A stretch of DNA of 64,000 bases from Isachenkonia alkalipeptolytica (GTDB lineage Bacteria; Bacillota; Clostridia; Peptostreptococcales; T1SED10-28), in contig NZ_SUMG01000002.1 of the NCBI RefSeq assembly GCF_009910325.1, forward strand, positions 186,001 through 250,000. Direction: 5' to 3'. The notes beneath the pieces were generated by a model that saw only the letters and a program-made list of their open reading frames with translations, did not search any database and was not told the origin of the DNA. How positions within the stretch are numbered: position 1 is the first letter of the stretch; the number at the start of each line of letters is the position of its first letter. The position numbers were made by a program, and so were the translations under genes. This document shows positions 17,431 to 26,616 of this stretch, piece after piece.

Positions 17431-17979
17431 TTATTCCAGCAATTGCTGTTTTTTTCGCTCCGGATTTTTCAAATGAAGTAACTGAATATCCTTCATTTGA
17501 GAATCCACATCACTCAGTACCAAGTATTCAATCGTCAAGGCACCGGTGTTAAAAGCCTGATCAAAGATATTTTGATAGATTTCCACTTCAATAATATCGT
17601 GGCATTTGCTTTCCGTGGTTACCCGGGTTAAGGGAAACTTCATTTTTGTAGCCATAATTTTTCCCTGCTCCAAATCGATTACGGTCTCTCCTCCTAAGCG
17701 GTACCATACCGCCACAAATCGAAAAAAGAATCGAACAATGAAAAATAACACCACCAAAGTGGCTATGTAGATCAATGCCAGGATTCCCAAATCCAGAAAA
17801 TCGATTTCCAAGGTAAAGGATCCGAAAAAGTCCACCCCATGCCGTTCATAAATTCCTTCCCGGTAGGTATTTAAAAAATTAAGTATTATAATTGCGATGG
17901 CCAATAATAACCCCCTCAGGAAAACATCCCGCAGGATCCCTACAAATTTCGGCTTGTATACCAGTTGTTTTTCACCCAT
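17431..17979 (-). CDS. Hypothetical membrane protein with a PH-like C-terminal domain
   Basis: 182 aa. Two membrane segments (about residues 20-38 and 62-88) are joined by a short acidic loop; a beta-rich cytoplasmic C-domain follows (GGETVIDLEQGKI..., LTIEYLVLSD). The arrangement resembles the bacterial PH-domain membrane proteins of the YdbS/YdbT type, but I cannot assign a family firmly. The gene is single, with its own terminator, between copA and the divergent MATE gene. Confidence 0.65.
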   Translation of the reverse strand: MGEKQLVYKPKFVGILRDVFLRGLLLAIAIIILNFLNTYREGIYERHGVDFFGSFTLEIDFLDLGILALIYIATLVVLFFIVRFFFRFVAVWYRLGGETVIDLEQGKIMATKMKFPLTRVTTESKCHDIIEVEIYQNIFDQAFNTGALTIEYLVLSDVDSQMKDIQLLHLKNPERKKQQLLE

Positions 17980-18119
17980 AATTTCTCCCCTTCTCTACTT
18001 AATTTAAATAAACCTCTATTGAAAAGATTTCTGTTCTATTATAACATAAGATTGACTGAATGAAATACGGTTTTTTAAGGAATCTCATTATTCCTTAGGG
18101 ATTTTAAAGGAGGATCATC

Positions 18120-19493
18120 ATGAAAAAAGCCCTTACCGGAAACTATAACCTGGGATCGGATCCCATTTTACCTTTGATTTTTAAATTATCCATACCGGGA
18201 ATTATCTCTATGTCCGTACAAGCCTTTTACAACGTGGTGGATTCCTTTTTCGTGGCAAGAGTCAGCGAAGAAGCCCTGGCTGCTCTTTCCATCGCTTTTC
18301 CCTTTCATATTATACTGATCGCTATTGCTGTGGGAACGGGTATTGGTACCAATTCGTTGATTTCCAGACTCTTAGGCTCCGGGGATCATAAGCGGGCGGT
18401 TCTTACCGCAGAACATGTACTGGTGATCTCCGGTATTTACGGCGTCATCATGGCTTTGGCAGGGTTTTTCCTTGCGGGCCCCTTAGTAGGGAATTTCTCC
18501 GACAATCCGGAAATCGTGGCCTATGCCACGGAGTATGTCCAAGTGATTCTGATCGGTTCCGTGGCTCTGTTTTTTTCCTTAATCACCAGTGACATTCTTC
18601 GGGGACAGGGAAACACCTTTGCTCCCATGATGGCCATGCTGCTGGGGGCTGTGGTCAATATTCTATTGGATCCCTTCTTGATCTTCGGCATCGGCTTTTT
18701 TCCCAGACTGGAAGTGTTAGGGGCTGCCCTTGCCACAGTTTTTTCCAAAACCCTCAGCGCACTGTTTATTCTTTGGATTATGTTTAAGGGAAACAATGAG
18801 GTTCAGCCTCGATTCGAAAATTTCTCCTTTGACCCCTATATTTTGAAAAAAATCTACCAGGTGGGACTTCCCGCCATGACCATGCAAATGCTGGCATCCG
18901 TTATGCTTTCGGGCATGAACCTGATCGTCGCCAATATTAATGAGCTGGCCCTGGCGGTAAACGGGGTGTACTTTCGCCTTCAGTCCTTCGTCTTTATGCC
19001 GGTCTTTGGGGTGACCCAGGGTTATATTCCCATTATGGGGTATAACTATGGACACCGGAACCCTTCCCGGATGATCGAAACCCTGAAATACGGGGTATTG
19101 ATTACCTTTTTTATCACCGGCGGCGGATTTTTACTGTTTCAATTCTTTCCCCGTCAGTTAATGGGGGTTTTCGTCACGGATCCCGAACTGATGGAAATCG
19201 GGGTTTCCGCCCTTCGCACCATCAGTATCGGCTTTCCGGTAATCGGTCCCGCCATCATCGGATCTACTACCTTTCAGGCCCTGGGAAAAGGACTCCCCAG
19301 TTTGACCTTGTCCTTCATGCGGCAAATTCTGCTGTTGTTGCCCTTCGCCTACTTTCTGTCTTTAACCGGGGAAGTAAACAATGTCTGGTATGCCTTTCCC
19401 CTGTCCGAGGGAATCGCCTTTGTTTTTATGGTGATCTGGCTAACCCTTACTTTTCGAAGTGAAATTAAAAAAATCCGAACAGAAAATAAATAA
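18120..19493 (+). CDS. MATE-family multidrug/Na+ antiporter
   Basis: 457 aa, about 12 membrane segments in two homologous halves: the N-half starts LIFKLSIPGIISMSVQAFYN, the C-half shows VGLPAMTMQMLAS and GVTQGYIPIMGYNYG. Family members export cationic drugs or dyes in exchange for Na+ or H+; the substrate is not predictable. AAAGGAGG precedes the ATG by seven bases. The gene is monocistronic in appearance, with an AT-rich gap of 132 bases before the next gene. Confidence 0.9.
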   Translation: MKKALTGNYNLGSDPILPLIFKLSIPGIISMSVQAFYNVVDSFFVARVSEEALAALSIAFPFHIILIAIAVGTGIGTNSLISRLLGSGDHKRAVLTAEHVLVISGIYGVIMALAGFFLAGPLVGNFSDNPEIVAYATEYVQVILIGSVALFFSLITSDILRGQGNTFAPMMAMLLGAVVNILLDPFLIFGIGFFPRLEVLGAALATVFSKTLSALFILWIMFKGNNEVQPRFENFSFDPYILKKIYQVGLPAMTMQMLASVMLSGMNLIVANINELALAVNGVYFRLQSFVFMPVFGVTQGYIPIMGYNYGHRNPSRMIETLKYGVLITFFITGGGFLLFQFFPRQLMGVFVTDPELMEIGVSALRTISIGFPVIGPAIIGSTTFQALGKGLPSLTLSFMRQILLLLPFAYFLSLTGEVNNVWYAFPLSEGIAFVFMVIWLTLTFRSEIKKIRTENK

Positions 19494-19625
19494 AGTAAGA
19501 CTGTGTAAGAACTGTAAATTAGGGTATTTGATTAATTATAATAAAATACGGGCTTTTTTATACTATATTTTTCTATGTAATAATAGTATAATAATTGCAA
19601 CCTATATAAAAAAGGAGGAGTATTT

Positions 19626-21008
19626 ATGGAGGAATATTTAATTAAAAGCCGTGTAGGGAAAACCCCCTTGGTTCGAGCGGAACGCTTGGAACAGGAACTT
19701 GGCCTATCAAAAATATACTTAAAGCTGGAAGGAAACAACCCTTCGGGACATCGGGAGGACCGCCTGGCCTACCTTTTGATTCGGGATGCCCTGGCCGTAG
19801 GAAAAACCACCCTTTGCCTGGGAGTCTTCGGGGTATTGGCAAAATCCCTGGCCTATTTATCCCAATACTATGATGTTAACTGTGTTTTTGTTCTTCCCCA
19901 GCGAAGCAAAACCAAGGAAAGTAAGCTGTTAAAATACCCCAATATCGAAGTGATCCGCCATGGAAAAAACCACTACGAATCCATTCAAAAAAGCGAGGAG
20001 CTTTCCAAAGAAAACCATTGGTACAACGTAAACCCGGGACTGGAGAACAACGTACTGAATATGACCGCCCTTTCCTATATTTCCGATGAACTGGACGCCC
20101 AGGTTAAGGGAGAGCTTACCAGTATTTTTACCCAAATGAGTTACGGATACCTTCTGACCGGTATCCATTTAGGCTTTCGACAACTGTGGGTAAAGGAACA
20201 GATTGAAAAACTTCCCATGCTTTACAGCTGCACCACCAATCAAGGAAACCAGATTTATGAATCCTACAAGAAAAACAGTTCCAAAATTCTTCCCTTAAGC
20301 AGAGAGGGCTTTAAAATCACCAAGTACAATAAGCACTTAATCGGCTTCCAAAGCTCTACCGCCCAGGAAGCCTTAGATGCGGTATATGATACCGGAGGCA
20401 AGATCACGGGCATCACTGATGAAGAACTCTTACATTATACGGAGAAATTCCGAAAACTGGAAAACATTAAGCTGGATGTTGCCAACGGCTACGCCGTGGC
20501 AGGCTTTATGAAGGAAGCGGAAGCCGGAAACGTCAAGGAAGGGAATCATGTTATCCTTCTCAACGACGGCCGGGCGAACTTAGAAGTTCGGGAAATTAAT
20601 CGATCGGAAAAATTATTATCCGATGAAAAAATCGTATCCCTGGTGGGGGAATGGTTAATGGAGTTCGGAGATCCCGCCGATGAGATACAAAACGCCCTGG
20701 ATAATGCCTATGACAAAGGTTTTGTGATAGTCGCCTTCCATAACAAACAAGTGGCAGGAATCTCCATCATCGTCAATTTCGGATTTGATAAGTTTGCGAC
20801 GAAATACCACCTGGCCTACATTGCCACCCGGAAAAACACCAAAGGCCGGGGCATCGCCACGGAAATCCTTCATAAGGCGATTCAATTAACCGAAGGGAAC
20901 CTTTCCCTCCATGTGGAGAATTACAACAAGCGGGCCATCAAACTCTACGAGAAAATGGGCTTTGAAAACTGCTACAGCCGTATGATTTACACGGCGTCGG
21001 AGGAGTAA
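19626..21008 (+). CDS. Degenerate PLP fold-type II domain fused to a GNAT acetyltransferase
   Basis: 460 aa. Residues 1-330 resemble threonine synthase/dehydratase-like PLP enzymes (VGKTPLVRAERLEQELGL, YLKLEGNNPSG), but the Schiff-base Lys of the usual GSFKDR motif is Glu44 in GHREDR. The substrate loop (normally SSGNxG) reads LGVFGVLAKS, and the phosphate-binding GxGGT loop is also not recognisable. This half is therefore probably a non-PLP pseudoenzyme. Residues 335-460 form a GNAT domain with the acetyl-CoA loop KGRGIATEI and the C-terminal NKRAIKLYEKMGF intact. AAAGGAGG precedes the ATG. A long palindromic terminator follows. The substrate is unknown; the first half may be a ligand-binding or partner module. 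Confidence 0.75.
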   Translation: MEEYLIKSRVGKTPLVRAERLEQELGLSKIYLKLEGNNPSGHREDRLAYLLIRDALAVGKTTLCLGVFGVLAKSLAYLSQYYDVNCVFVLPQRSKTKESKLLKYPNIEVIRHGKNHYESIQKSEELSKENHWYNVNPGLENNVLNMTALSYISDELDAQVKGELTSIFTQMSYGYLLTGIHLGFRQLWVKEQIEKLPMLYSCTTNQGNQIYESYKKNSSKILPLSREGFKITKYNKHLIGFQSSTAQEALDAVYDTGGKITGITDEELLHYTEKFRKLENIKLDVANGYAVAGFMKEAEAGNVKEGNHVILLNDGRANLEVREINRSEKLLSDEKIVSLVGEWLMEFGDPADEIQNALDNAYDKGFVIVAFHNKQVAGISIIVNFGFDKFATKYHLAYIATRKNTKGRGIATEILHKAIQLTEGNLSLHVENYNKRAIKLYEKMGFENCYSRMIYTASEE

Positions 21009-21045
21009 GTGATTCCCCAAAGCATTCAGCCCTTGCCATCAAAAA

Positions 21046-21095
21046 ATAAAATGAACGCCGGGAAGGACCTAGGTCCTTCCCGGCGTTCATTTTAT
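21046..21095. terminator. Perfect 50-base palindrome, bidirectional terminator
   Basis: A 25-base arm (ATAAAATGAACGCCGGG...) and its exact complement lie between the convergent PLP/GNAT gene and selD. A-rich flanks become T tracts on either strand. Confidence 0.85.
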
Positions 21096-21120
21096 TGACT
21101 GAAATCCTTTCTCTTCTTTA

Positions 21121-22200
21121 CTAATAAATATAGATCGCTTTTTCTTTTTTCTCCACAACCCTTCCCACTTCCGAAAAGGCGGTTTTTCCCATGGTAGCCA
21201 GGGCTTTTAGAGCTTTTTCCCGATCTTCTTCGGAAATGGCAATTAACAGTCCGCCGCTGGTTTGAGGGTCGTACATAATATCCAGCATGGCCTCGTTTTC
21301 ACTGTGGTTCTCCACAGCATTTTCCATGTATTTTCGATTGGTATACATACCACCGGGAATAATTCCCATTTTCGCCAAGTCCTCTGCCCCTTCAATCACC
21401 GGCATTTGGTCACTGTAAAACTCTACGGATACTCCGCTGCCCTCGGCTAATTCTTTTCCATGACCGATGATGCCGAATCCCGTGATATCGGTGCAGGCAT
21501 GAATTTCCACGGCTTTCAGGGCTTCCACCGCATATTTGTTTAACGTGGTCATGGTATGAACCGCGTCCCGGTACTGGGTCTTCGTTGTCATTTCCGCTTT
21601 GATGGCGGTATTGAGAATCCCCAGCCCCAAGGGTTTGGTAAGAATCAGAATATCTCCGGGCTTTGCGGTGTTGTTAGCCAAAACTTTTGTAGGATGAACC
21701 ATACCGCTGACGGAAAGTCCGTACTTCGGCTCCTCATCCTCCACGGAATGTCCTCCGACTAACAGAGCTCCCGATTCCTTTACTTTATCCGCTCCTCCCA
21801 ACAGAATATCCTTCAACACCGAAGGGTCCAGGCAGTTGGGGAAACAAACAATATTCATGGCCACCGTGGGCGTTCCCCCCATGGCGTAAACATCACTGAG
21901 CGCATTGGCTGCAGCGATTTGTCCGTAGGTGTAGGGATCGTCCACTACGGGGGTGAAAAAATCCAGGGTTTGGATCAATGCCAGCTCGTCGTTTAACTGA
22001 TACACCGCCGCGTCATCGGAGGTGTCCAGTCCCACCAGGAGTCTGGGATCCTCCACCTTCGGCAGATGCTTTAATACCTCGGCCAGAACATCCGGCCCGA
22101 TTTTCCCCGCTCACCCGGAACTCTTGGTTAATTGGGTTAAACGGATTTCCTCTTTTTCCTTATTCATTTCTTTAATGTTTTCATTTTTTGACTCTTTCAT
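21121..22200 (-). CDS. selD: Selenophosphate synthetase, selenocysteine-containing
   Basis: Makes selenophosphate from selenide and ATP for Sec-tRNA and other selenium uses. The frame opens at ATG 22200 (AAGGTGAGG five bases upstream) and is interrupted by an in-frame TGA at 22111-22113, codon 30, within SSG(TGA)AGKIGPD, exactly where SelD has its catalytic Cys or Sec. Read through as Sec, the product is 359 aa, normal for the family; [22 protein letters not shown] and DPQTSGGLL are intact. A reading that starts after the TGA would lose the active site. The divergent LysR gene next to it supports a selenium locus. Confidence 0.93.
22079..22100 (-). promoter_or_regulatory. Candidate bacterial SECIS hairpin of selD
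   Basis: Ten bases after the TGA codon, TCGG(G)CC and GGCCGA form a bulged stem around a nine-base loop GGATGTTCT. This is the position where SelB reads its signal in bacterial selenoprotein mRNAs. Confidence 0.55.
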
Positions 22201-22369
22201 TAAAACCTCACCTTCTTTCCTCTAATTCACTTGTATCATATTTCCAAGGGGTTATCAATCACGATTTCAAATAATAAAATGAAAATAAATAAGTTTCATC
22301 AATTTGCAACCTGATAAATTTTTGATTATACTTGAAAGGATAAGAACTATCCCGTTAGGAGGATTATTA

Positions 22370-23272
22370 ATGGATATTAAACAGCTTGAAACCTTTATTG
22401 CCATTGCCAAACACAAAAGCTTTTCCAAGGCGGCGGAATCCCTATTCCTTACCCAGCCCACGGTCAGCAATCATATTGCCAATTTGGAAAAGGAACTGGA
22501 TACCAATTTAATCAATCGGTCCAATCGAAAAATTTCCCTGACCCCCTCGGGGGAAATCCTCTATGATTATGCCCGGTCCATCATCAGCCTGAAAAAGGAT
22601 GCCTCCCTGGAGCTCTCAAAGTTCCAGGGGAAAATGATCGGCCATATTGAAATTGCCAGCAGTACCATCCCCGAGCAGTACCTGCTACCGGAAATTCTCT
22701 ACGGCTTTCACCGGGAATATCCGGAGATTACCTATAACCTGGCCCATTTCGATTCCAAGGAAGTGGTGGAAGGGATCCTGAAAGGATCCATCGACTTTGG
22801 TTTTGTGGGAGCCAAGAGCTTTCATAAACAGTTGGAATACCTGCAGCTTGTGGAGGATGAAATTTTACTGGTAACCCCCAACACCGAGCCCTTCACCTCC
22901 TGGCCGGAGGAAATAAACCTGGAAACCGCCCTGGAACACCCCTATATTTTCCGGGAGGAAGGCTCCGGTAGCCGGAAATTGGTGGAGGAAGCGTTGCAAA
23001 AACAGGATATTCAACTCACTTCCCTGCACACCGTTGCCTACATCGAAAATACGGAAGCGATTAAACAATGCGTTCGCCGGGGCCTGGGCCTATCCTTTTT
23101 ATCAAAATACGCCATCACCGATGAACTCCGCTATGGTTTGTTGAAAGCCATTCGTATTAAAGAGGTGAATCTCTTCCGTCACTTTTATTTTGTATATCAT
23201 AAAAACCGCACCTCTTCTCCCCTGGATCGGGAGTTTCAACAATTTATTAAAGCTCATTTCCGACTTTCCTAG
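22370..23272 (+). CDS. LysR-family regulator, selenium-metabolism-associated type
   Basis: 300 aa from ATG 22370 (AGGAGG seven bases upstream). The N-terminal HTH (FSKAAESLFLTQPTVSNHI) and LysR substrate domain with two lobes are complete. The sequence is close to the CysB/CysL branch, and its position divergent to selD matches the LysR group often found beside selenium genes in anaerobes. Its effector is unknown. The 169-base gap to selD should hold its operator. Confidence 0.85.
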   Translation: MDIKQLETFIAIAKHKSFSKAAESLFLTQPTVSNHIANLEKELDTNLINRSNRKISLTPSGEILYDYARSIISLKKDASLELSKFQGKMIGHIEIASSTIPEQYLLPEILYGFHREYPEITYNLAHFDSKEVVEGILKGSIDFGFVGAKSFHKQLEYLQLVEDEILLVTPNTEPFTSWPEEINLETALEHPYIFREEGSGSRKLVEEALQKQDIQLTSLHTVAYIENTEAIKQCVRRGLGLSFLSKYAITDELRYGLLKAIRIKEVNLFRHFYFVYHKNRTSSPLDREFQQFIKAHFRLS

Positions 23273-23288
23273 GAAATGAGCTTTTTTT
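23249..23288 (+). terminator. Intrinsic terminator of the LysR gene
   Basis: AAGCTCATTTC and GAAATGAGCTT around a 12-base loop, followed by six or more T. The first arm lies inside the last codons of the gene. Confidence 0.8.
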
Positions 23289-23355
23289 CGGGGGCTTTTC
23301 CGTTGGGCGCCTCAATCTCCCTAAAAATCTCGGGGGTCCTATTTTTCACGTCCAT
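23269..23355 (-). CDS. Possible 28-aa open frame of unknown status
   Basis: A minus-strand frame, ATG 23355 to TAG 23269, with AGGGAG ten bases upstream, encodes a charged peptide starting MDVKNRTPEIF and ending KKLIS. It lies after mgtE in the same direction and overlaps the LysR terminator. It may be a gene remnant or chance; no family recognised. Confidence 0.2.
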   Translation of the reverse strand: MDVKNRTPEIFREIEAPNGKAPEKKLIS

Positions 23356-23399
23356 CAAGGTATTTCTCCCTTTCCTGCTAAGTTAAAGGTTTCGTAAGA

Positions 23400-24761
23400 T
23401 CATACTAAATGTTCCATAAAATAAGTAGCGATGCTAAAGTAAATTGTCAGGCCGATCATATCATTGATGGTGGTGATAAAGGGTCCCGAAGCTACAGCAG
23501 GGTCAATGTTCAGTTTGTTCATAATCAACGGGATAATGGTACCGGATAAGGTAGCCACAAATAAAGTGATCAACAAAGACAGTCCGATTACCACCCCTAA
23601 CATGGGGTTGCCTTGCCAGAATGTAGCGATGACACTGATTAACAGTCCGTTTACGATGCCGATGATGATCCCGGCTCCGGCTTCTCTTCGTATTACCGGG
23701 AATACCCCTTCCTCTTCATACTCTCCCAGGGTCAGCCCCCGTACCACGACGGCTAGGGACTGGGTTCCCGTATTCCCTGCCATATCGGCGATCATTGGAA
23801 TGAACACCGCGAGTATGGCAACACTCTCTAGGGTATCCTCAAACTGATCGATGATATTTCCCGCCAACAATCCAAGAAACAACAGTAATACCAGCCAAGG
23901 AATCCGTCGTTGGGCGGATTTGAAAATACTGGTGCTGGCCTCTTTAAAATCCTGATCGCTACCGGAGAAACCACCGAGCCTGTAGATATCCTCCGAGGCT
24001 TCATCCTGGAGTACATCCACCACATCATCGATGGTGATAATTCCCATCACTTTGTTTTCCTGTACCACCGGAAGGGCGAGAAAGTCGTATTTTTCCATAA
24101 TACTCGCCACTTCCTCCTGATCCATCTCCGCCGGCACGGAAACCACCCGTTCAAACATGATCTCCTCCACTTTAGTATCCGGTGGGGAAATGATCAGTTC
24201 TCGAAGGGACAGTACCCCTCGAAGATTTTTCTTTTCATCTACCACGTAAATATAGTAGGCCGTCTCCGCATCGGGTGCAATTTTACGGATTCTTTTCAGG
24301 GTATCCTCCGTAGTGAAGGTATCAGGAATGGTAATAAACTCATTGGTCATCAGTCCCCCGGCGGTATCCTCCGGATACTGCATCAGCTTCTTGATATCAA
24401 TCTCTTCTTTGTCATCCATTAACTGGAATATTTCCAGTTTTTCCTCTTCCTCTAATTCCCCCAGTAAATCCACCGCATCATCGGAGGACATTTCTTCCAA
24501 AATTCCGGCGGTTCGTTGAAAGCCCAACTCCTCAATCAGCACTTTTTGATCTTCATAATCCAGTTCCTCTAGTATTTCCGCCAGTTCTTCATCGGAAAAA
24601 TGACGAAACATCTCCCGTTGTTTCGGGGTCAGATCCATTAAAAACTGCGCCTTGTCATAGGAGTGCAGCTCATCAAAGAGTTCCTTCAATTTATTTTTAT
24701 CCTTGGCATCCAAGGCTTCGATCAGTTCTTCCAACAAACTGTCGTATCGCTCTACGGTCAT
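23400..24761 (-). CDS. mgtE: Magnesium transporter MgtE, copy 2
   Basis: 453 aa from ATG 24761 (GGAGGGAGCAAC upstream). Order: N-terminal helical superhelix with repeated ELLEEL-type motifs, two CBS domains (LMTNEFITIPDTFT and VSVPAEMDQEEVASIM), a plug helix and five C-terminal membrane segments with FIPMIADMAGNTGTQS lining the pore. MgtE is a Mg2+-gated channel. It is the second of two tandem paralogues of equal length, 41 bases apart, so both lie under the upstream M-box. Confidence 0.94.
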   Translation of the reverse strand: MTVERYDSLLEELIEALDAKDKNKLKELFDELHSYDKAQFLMDLTPKQREMFRHFSDEELAEILEELDYEDQKVLIEELGFQRTAGILEEMSSDDAVDLLGELEEEEKLEIFQLMDDKEEIDIKKLMQYPEDTAGGLMTNEFITIPDTFTTEDTLKRIRKIAPDAETAYYIYVVDEKKNLRGVLSLRELIISPPDTKVEEIMFERVVSVPAEMDQEEVASIMEKYDFLALPVVQENKVMGIITIDDVVDVLQDEASEDIYRLGGFSGSDQDFKEASTSIFKSAQRRIPWLVLLLFLGLLAGNIIDQFEDTLESVAILAVFIPMIADMAGNTGTQSLAVVVRGLTLGEYEEEGVFPVIRREAGAGIIIGIVNGLLISVIATFWQGNPMLGVVIGLSLLITLFVATLSGTIIPLIMNKLNIDPAVASGPFITTINDMIGLTIYFSIATYFMEHLV

Positions 24762-24802
24762 GTTGCTCCCTCCTTGTCTCCTCAATGATTGAGGGGAAGT
24801 TT

Positions 24803-26164
24803 TTACATTAGTTGTTCCATAAAGTAGGTGGCAATGGAAAAGTAAATCGTCAGTCCGATCAAGTCATTGACCGTGGTAATAAACGGTCCCGATGCCACGG
24901 CGGGATCGATCTTAAACTTATCCATAATCAGGGGAATCACCGTTCCCGCTAAGGTTGCAACGAATAAGGTAATCATCAAAGACATTCCGATAACAGCGCC
25001 AAGCATGGGATTTCCCTGCCAAACCATAGCAATAATGGTGATCACGATTCCATTGGCAATACCGATAAAAATCCCTACACCGGCTTCCCGGCGAATCACT
25101 TGGAAAATTCCTTTTCCTTCAAACTCTCCTAAAGTCAGTCCCCGAACCACTACGGTTAAGGACTGAGTTCCGGTGTTTCCAGCCATACCGGTCATCATGG
25201 GAATAAATACCGCCAGCACGGCTACCGCTTCTAAGGTTGCCTCAAACTGTTCAATGATCGTTCCTGCCATAATGCCCACAAATAACAATCCTGCCAGCCA
25301 GGGAATACGTTTTTTGGCGGATTGAAAAGCGCTGCTGCTGCTTTCCCGAAGCTCCGCCTCACTACCGGAGAGTCCACCCAGTCGGTATATATCTTCTGAA
25401 GTTTCTTCCTGCAGGACATCCACCACATCGTCAATGGTGATAATTCCAACGATCTTTTCTTCCTTGACCACAGGAAGAGCAAGAAAGTCATACTTTTCCA
25501 TAATCTCCGCCACTTCCTCCTGGTCCATTTCCGCCGGTACGGAAACCACCCGCTCCGACATAATATCCTCTACTTTGGTATCCGGCTCCGCCACGATCAG
25601 TTCCCGAAGGGAAAGCACCCCTCGAAGATTTAAATGTACATCGGTGACGTATAAGTAATAGGCGGTTTCCGCCTTTGGTGCCAAATTGCGAAGTTTATTC
25701 AATATATCCCCGGCGGTGTAGGTATCCGGAATCGTAATAAACTCATCGGTCATCAAGCCTCCGGCACTGTCCTCTTCATATTGCATCAGTTTACGGATGT
25801 CCACTTCCTCCTGGTCATCCATTAGAGCAAAGATTTCCGCGCTTTCTTTTTCCTCTAATTCTCCCAGTAAGTCCGCCGCATCATCGCTGGACATTTCCTC
25901 TAGAATCTCTGCGGTTCTTTTAAGTCCCAACTCTTCAATTAAAATTCTTTGTTCGTCATACTCCAGTTCTTCCAGGATCTCTGCCAGATTTTCATCGGAA
26001 AAATGACGAAACATCTCCCGCTGCTCCGGTGTTAGATCCATTAAAAACTGGGCTTTGTCATAGGTATGAAGCTCATCGAATAATTCTTTGACCTTCGGCT
26101 TATCCTGTCGATCCAGGGCCTCGATCAGCTCCTCCAGCAGGTCTTGGTATTTATCTGCGCTCAT
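24803..26164 (-). CDS. mgtE: Magnesium transporter MgtE, copy 1
   Basis: 453 aa with the same plan as its neighbour: N-domain, two CBS domains (GGLMTDEFITIPDTYT; RVVSVPAEMDQEE), then five membrane segments with FIPMMTGMAGNTGTQS. GGAGGGAGAAG precedes the ATG. By eye roughly two thirds of positions agree with copy 2, which points to tandem duplication followed by divergence. The M-box riboswitch and its terminator lie directly upstream, so expression should rise when Mg2+ is low. Confidence 0.95.
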   Translation of the reverse strand: MSADKYQDLLEELIEALDRQDKPKVKELFDELHTYDKAQFLMDLTPEQREMFRHFSDENLAEILEELEYDEQRILIEELGLKRTAEILEEMSSDDAADLLGELEEKESAEIFALMDDQEEVDIRKLMQYEEDSAGGLMTDEFITIPDTYTAGDILNKLRNLAPKAETAYYLYVTDVHLNLRGVLSLRELIVAEPDTKVEDIMSERVVSVPAEMDQEEVAEIMEKYDFLALPVVKEEKIVGIITIDDVVDVLQEETSEDIYRLGGLSGSEAELRESSSSAFQSAKKRIPWLAGLLFVGIMAGTIIEQFEATLEAVAVLAVFIPMMTGMAGNTGTQSLTVVVRGLTLGEFEGKGIFQVIRREAGVGIFIGIANGIVITIIAMVWQGNPMLGAVIGMSLMITLFVATLAGTVIPLIMDKFKIDPAVASGPFITTVNDLIGLTIYFSIATYFMEQLM

Positions 26165-26230
26165 TCTTCTCCCTCCTTATTCTACCCTGTATTAAAAAGG
26201 GTACCTTTGGGTGTTTTCCTCGGCAATATT

Positions 26231-26272
26231 AAAAAAAGACCTCTTTTCTTTCATCAGAAGAAGAAGGTCTTT
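26231..26272 (-). terminator. Expression-platform terminator of the M-box
   Basis: Minus strand: AAAGACCTTCTTCTTCTG, short loop, AAAGAGGTCTTTTTTT, about 65 bases before the first mgtE. Confidence 0.85.
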
Positions 26273-26274
26273 AA

Positions 26275-26455
26275 ATATCCATTTAAATGGCCTTCCTGCA
26301 TTCATTGAGCTTTGACACTATATAACGTAGAGGTTCTCCCTCATCTACATTAAGCAAAACCTTAATCCGGTAGTGCCTGTTATACTCATTGGCGTGTCTC
26401 CACATTTCTGAGCAGTAGACTGTGTTCATATAGTAGCCTCACCTAACAAGGATAT
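26275..26455 (-). promoter_or_regulatory. M-box (ykoK) magnesium riboswitch
   Basis: The minus strand contains the conserved M-box core GTTAGGTGAGGCTACTATAT (near 26445), GAACACAG...CTACTGCTCAG, ACACGCCAATGAG and the later GATGAGGGAGAACC segment. Position before mgtE and the following terminator are those of the known Mg2+-sensing element: Mg2+ binding favours termination. Confidence 0.93.
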
Positions 26456-26616
26456 TCAATTTCTAAGAAAATTATAACATTCTTTATCAGGGTTTGGCAA
26501 TGGAATCTCCAGGGTTTTATACCGTATATATCAATATTTCTTTGCTTTTTAGGGATTTCCTGCTATGATATACTTATACCTTAACGTAAAGGATAAACCT
26601 AAGGAACGGAGTGTTG

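Noticed and set aside
21121-22056. SelD beginning at ATG 22056
   Set aside because: This would omit the catalytic Sec and N-terminus; the frame upstream through the TGA codon is clearly coding with a good ribosome site at 22200.
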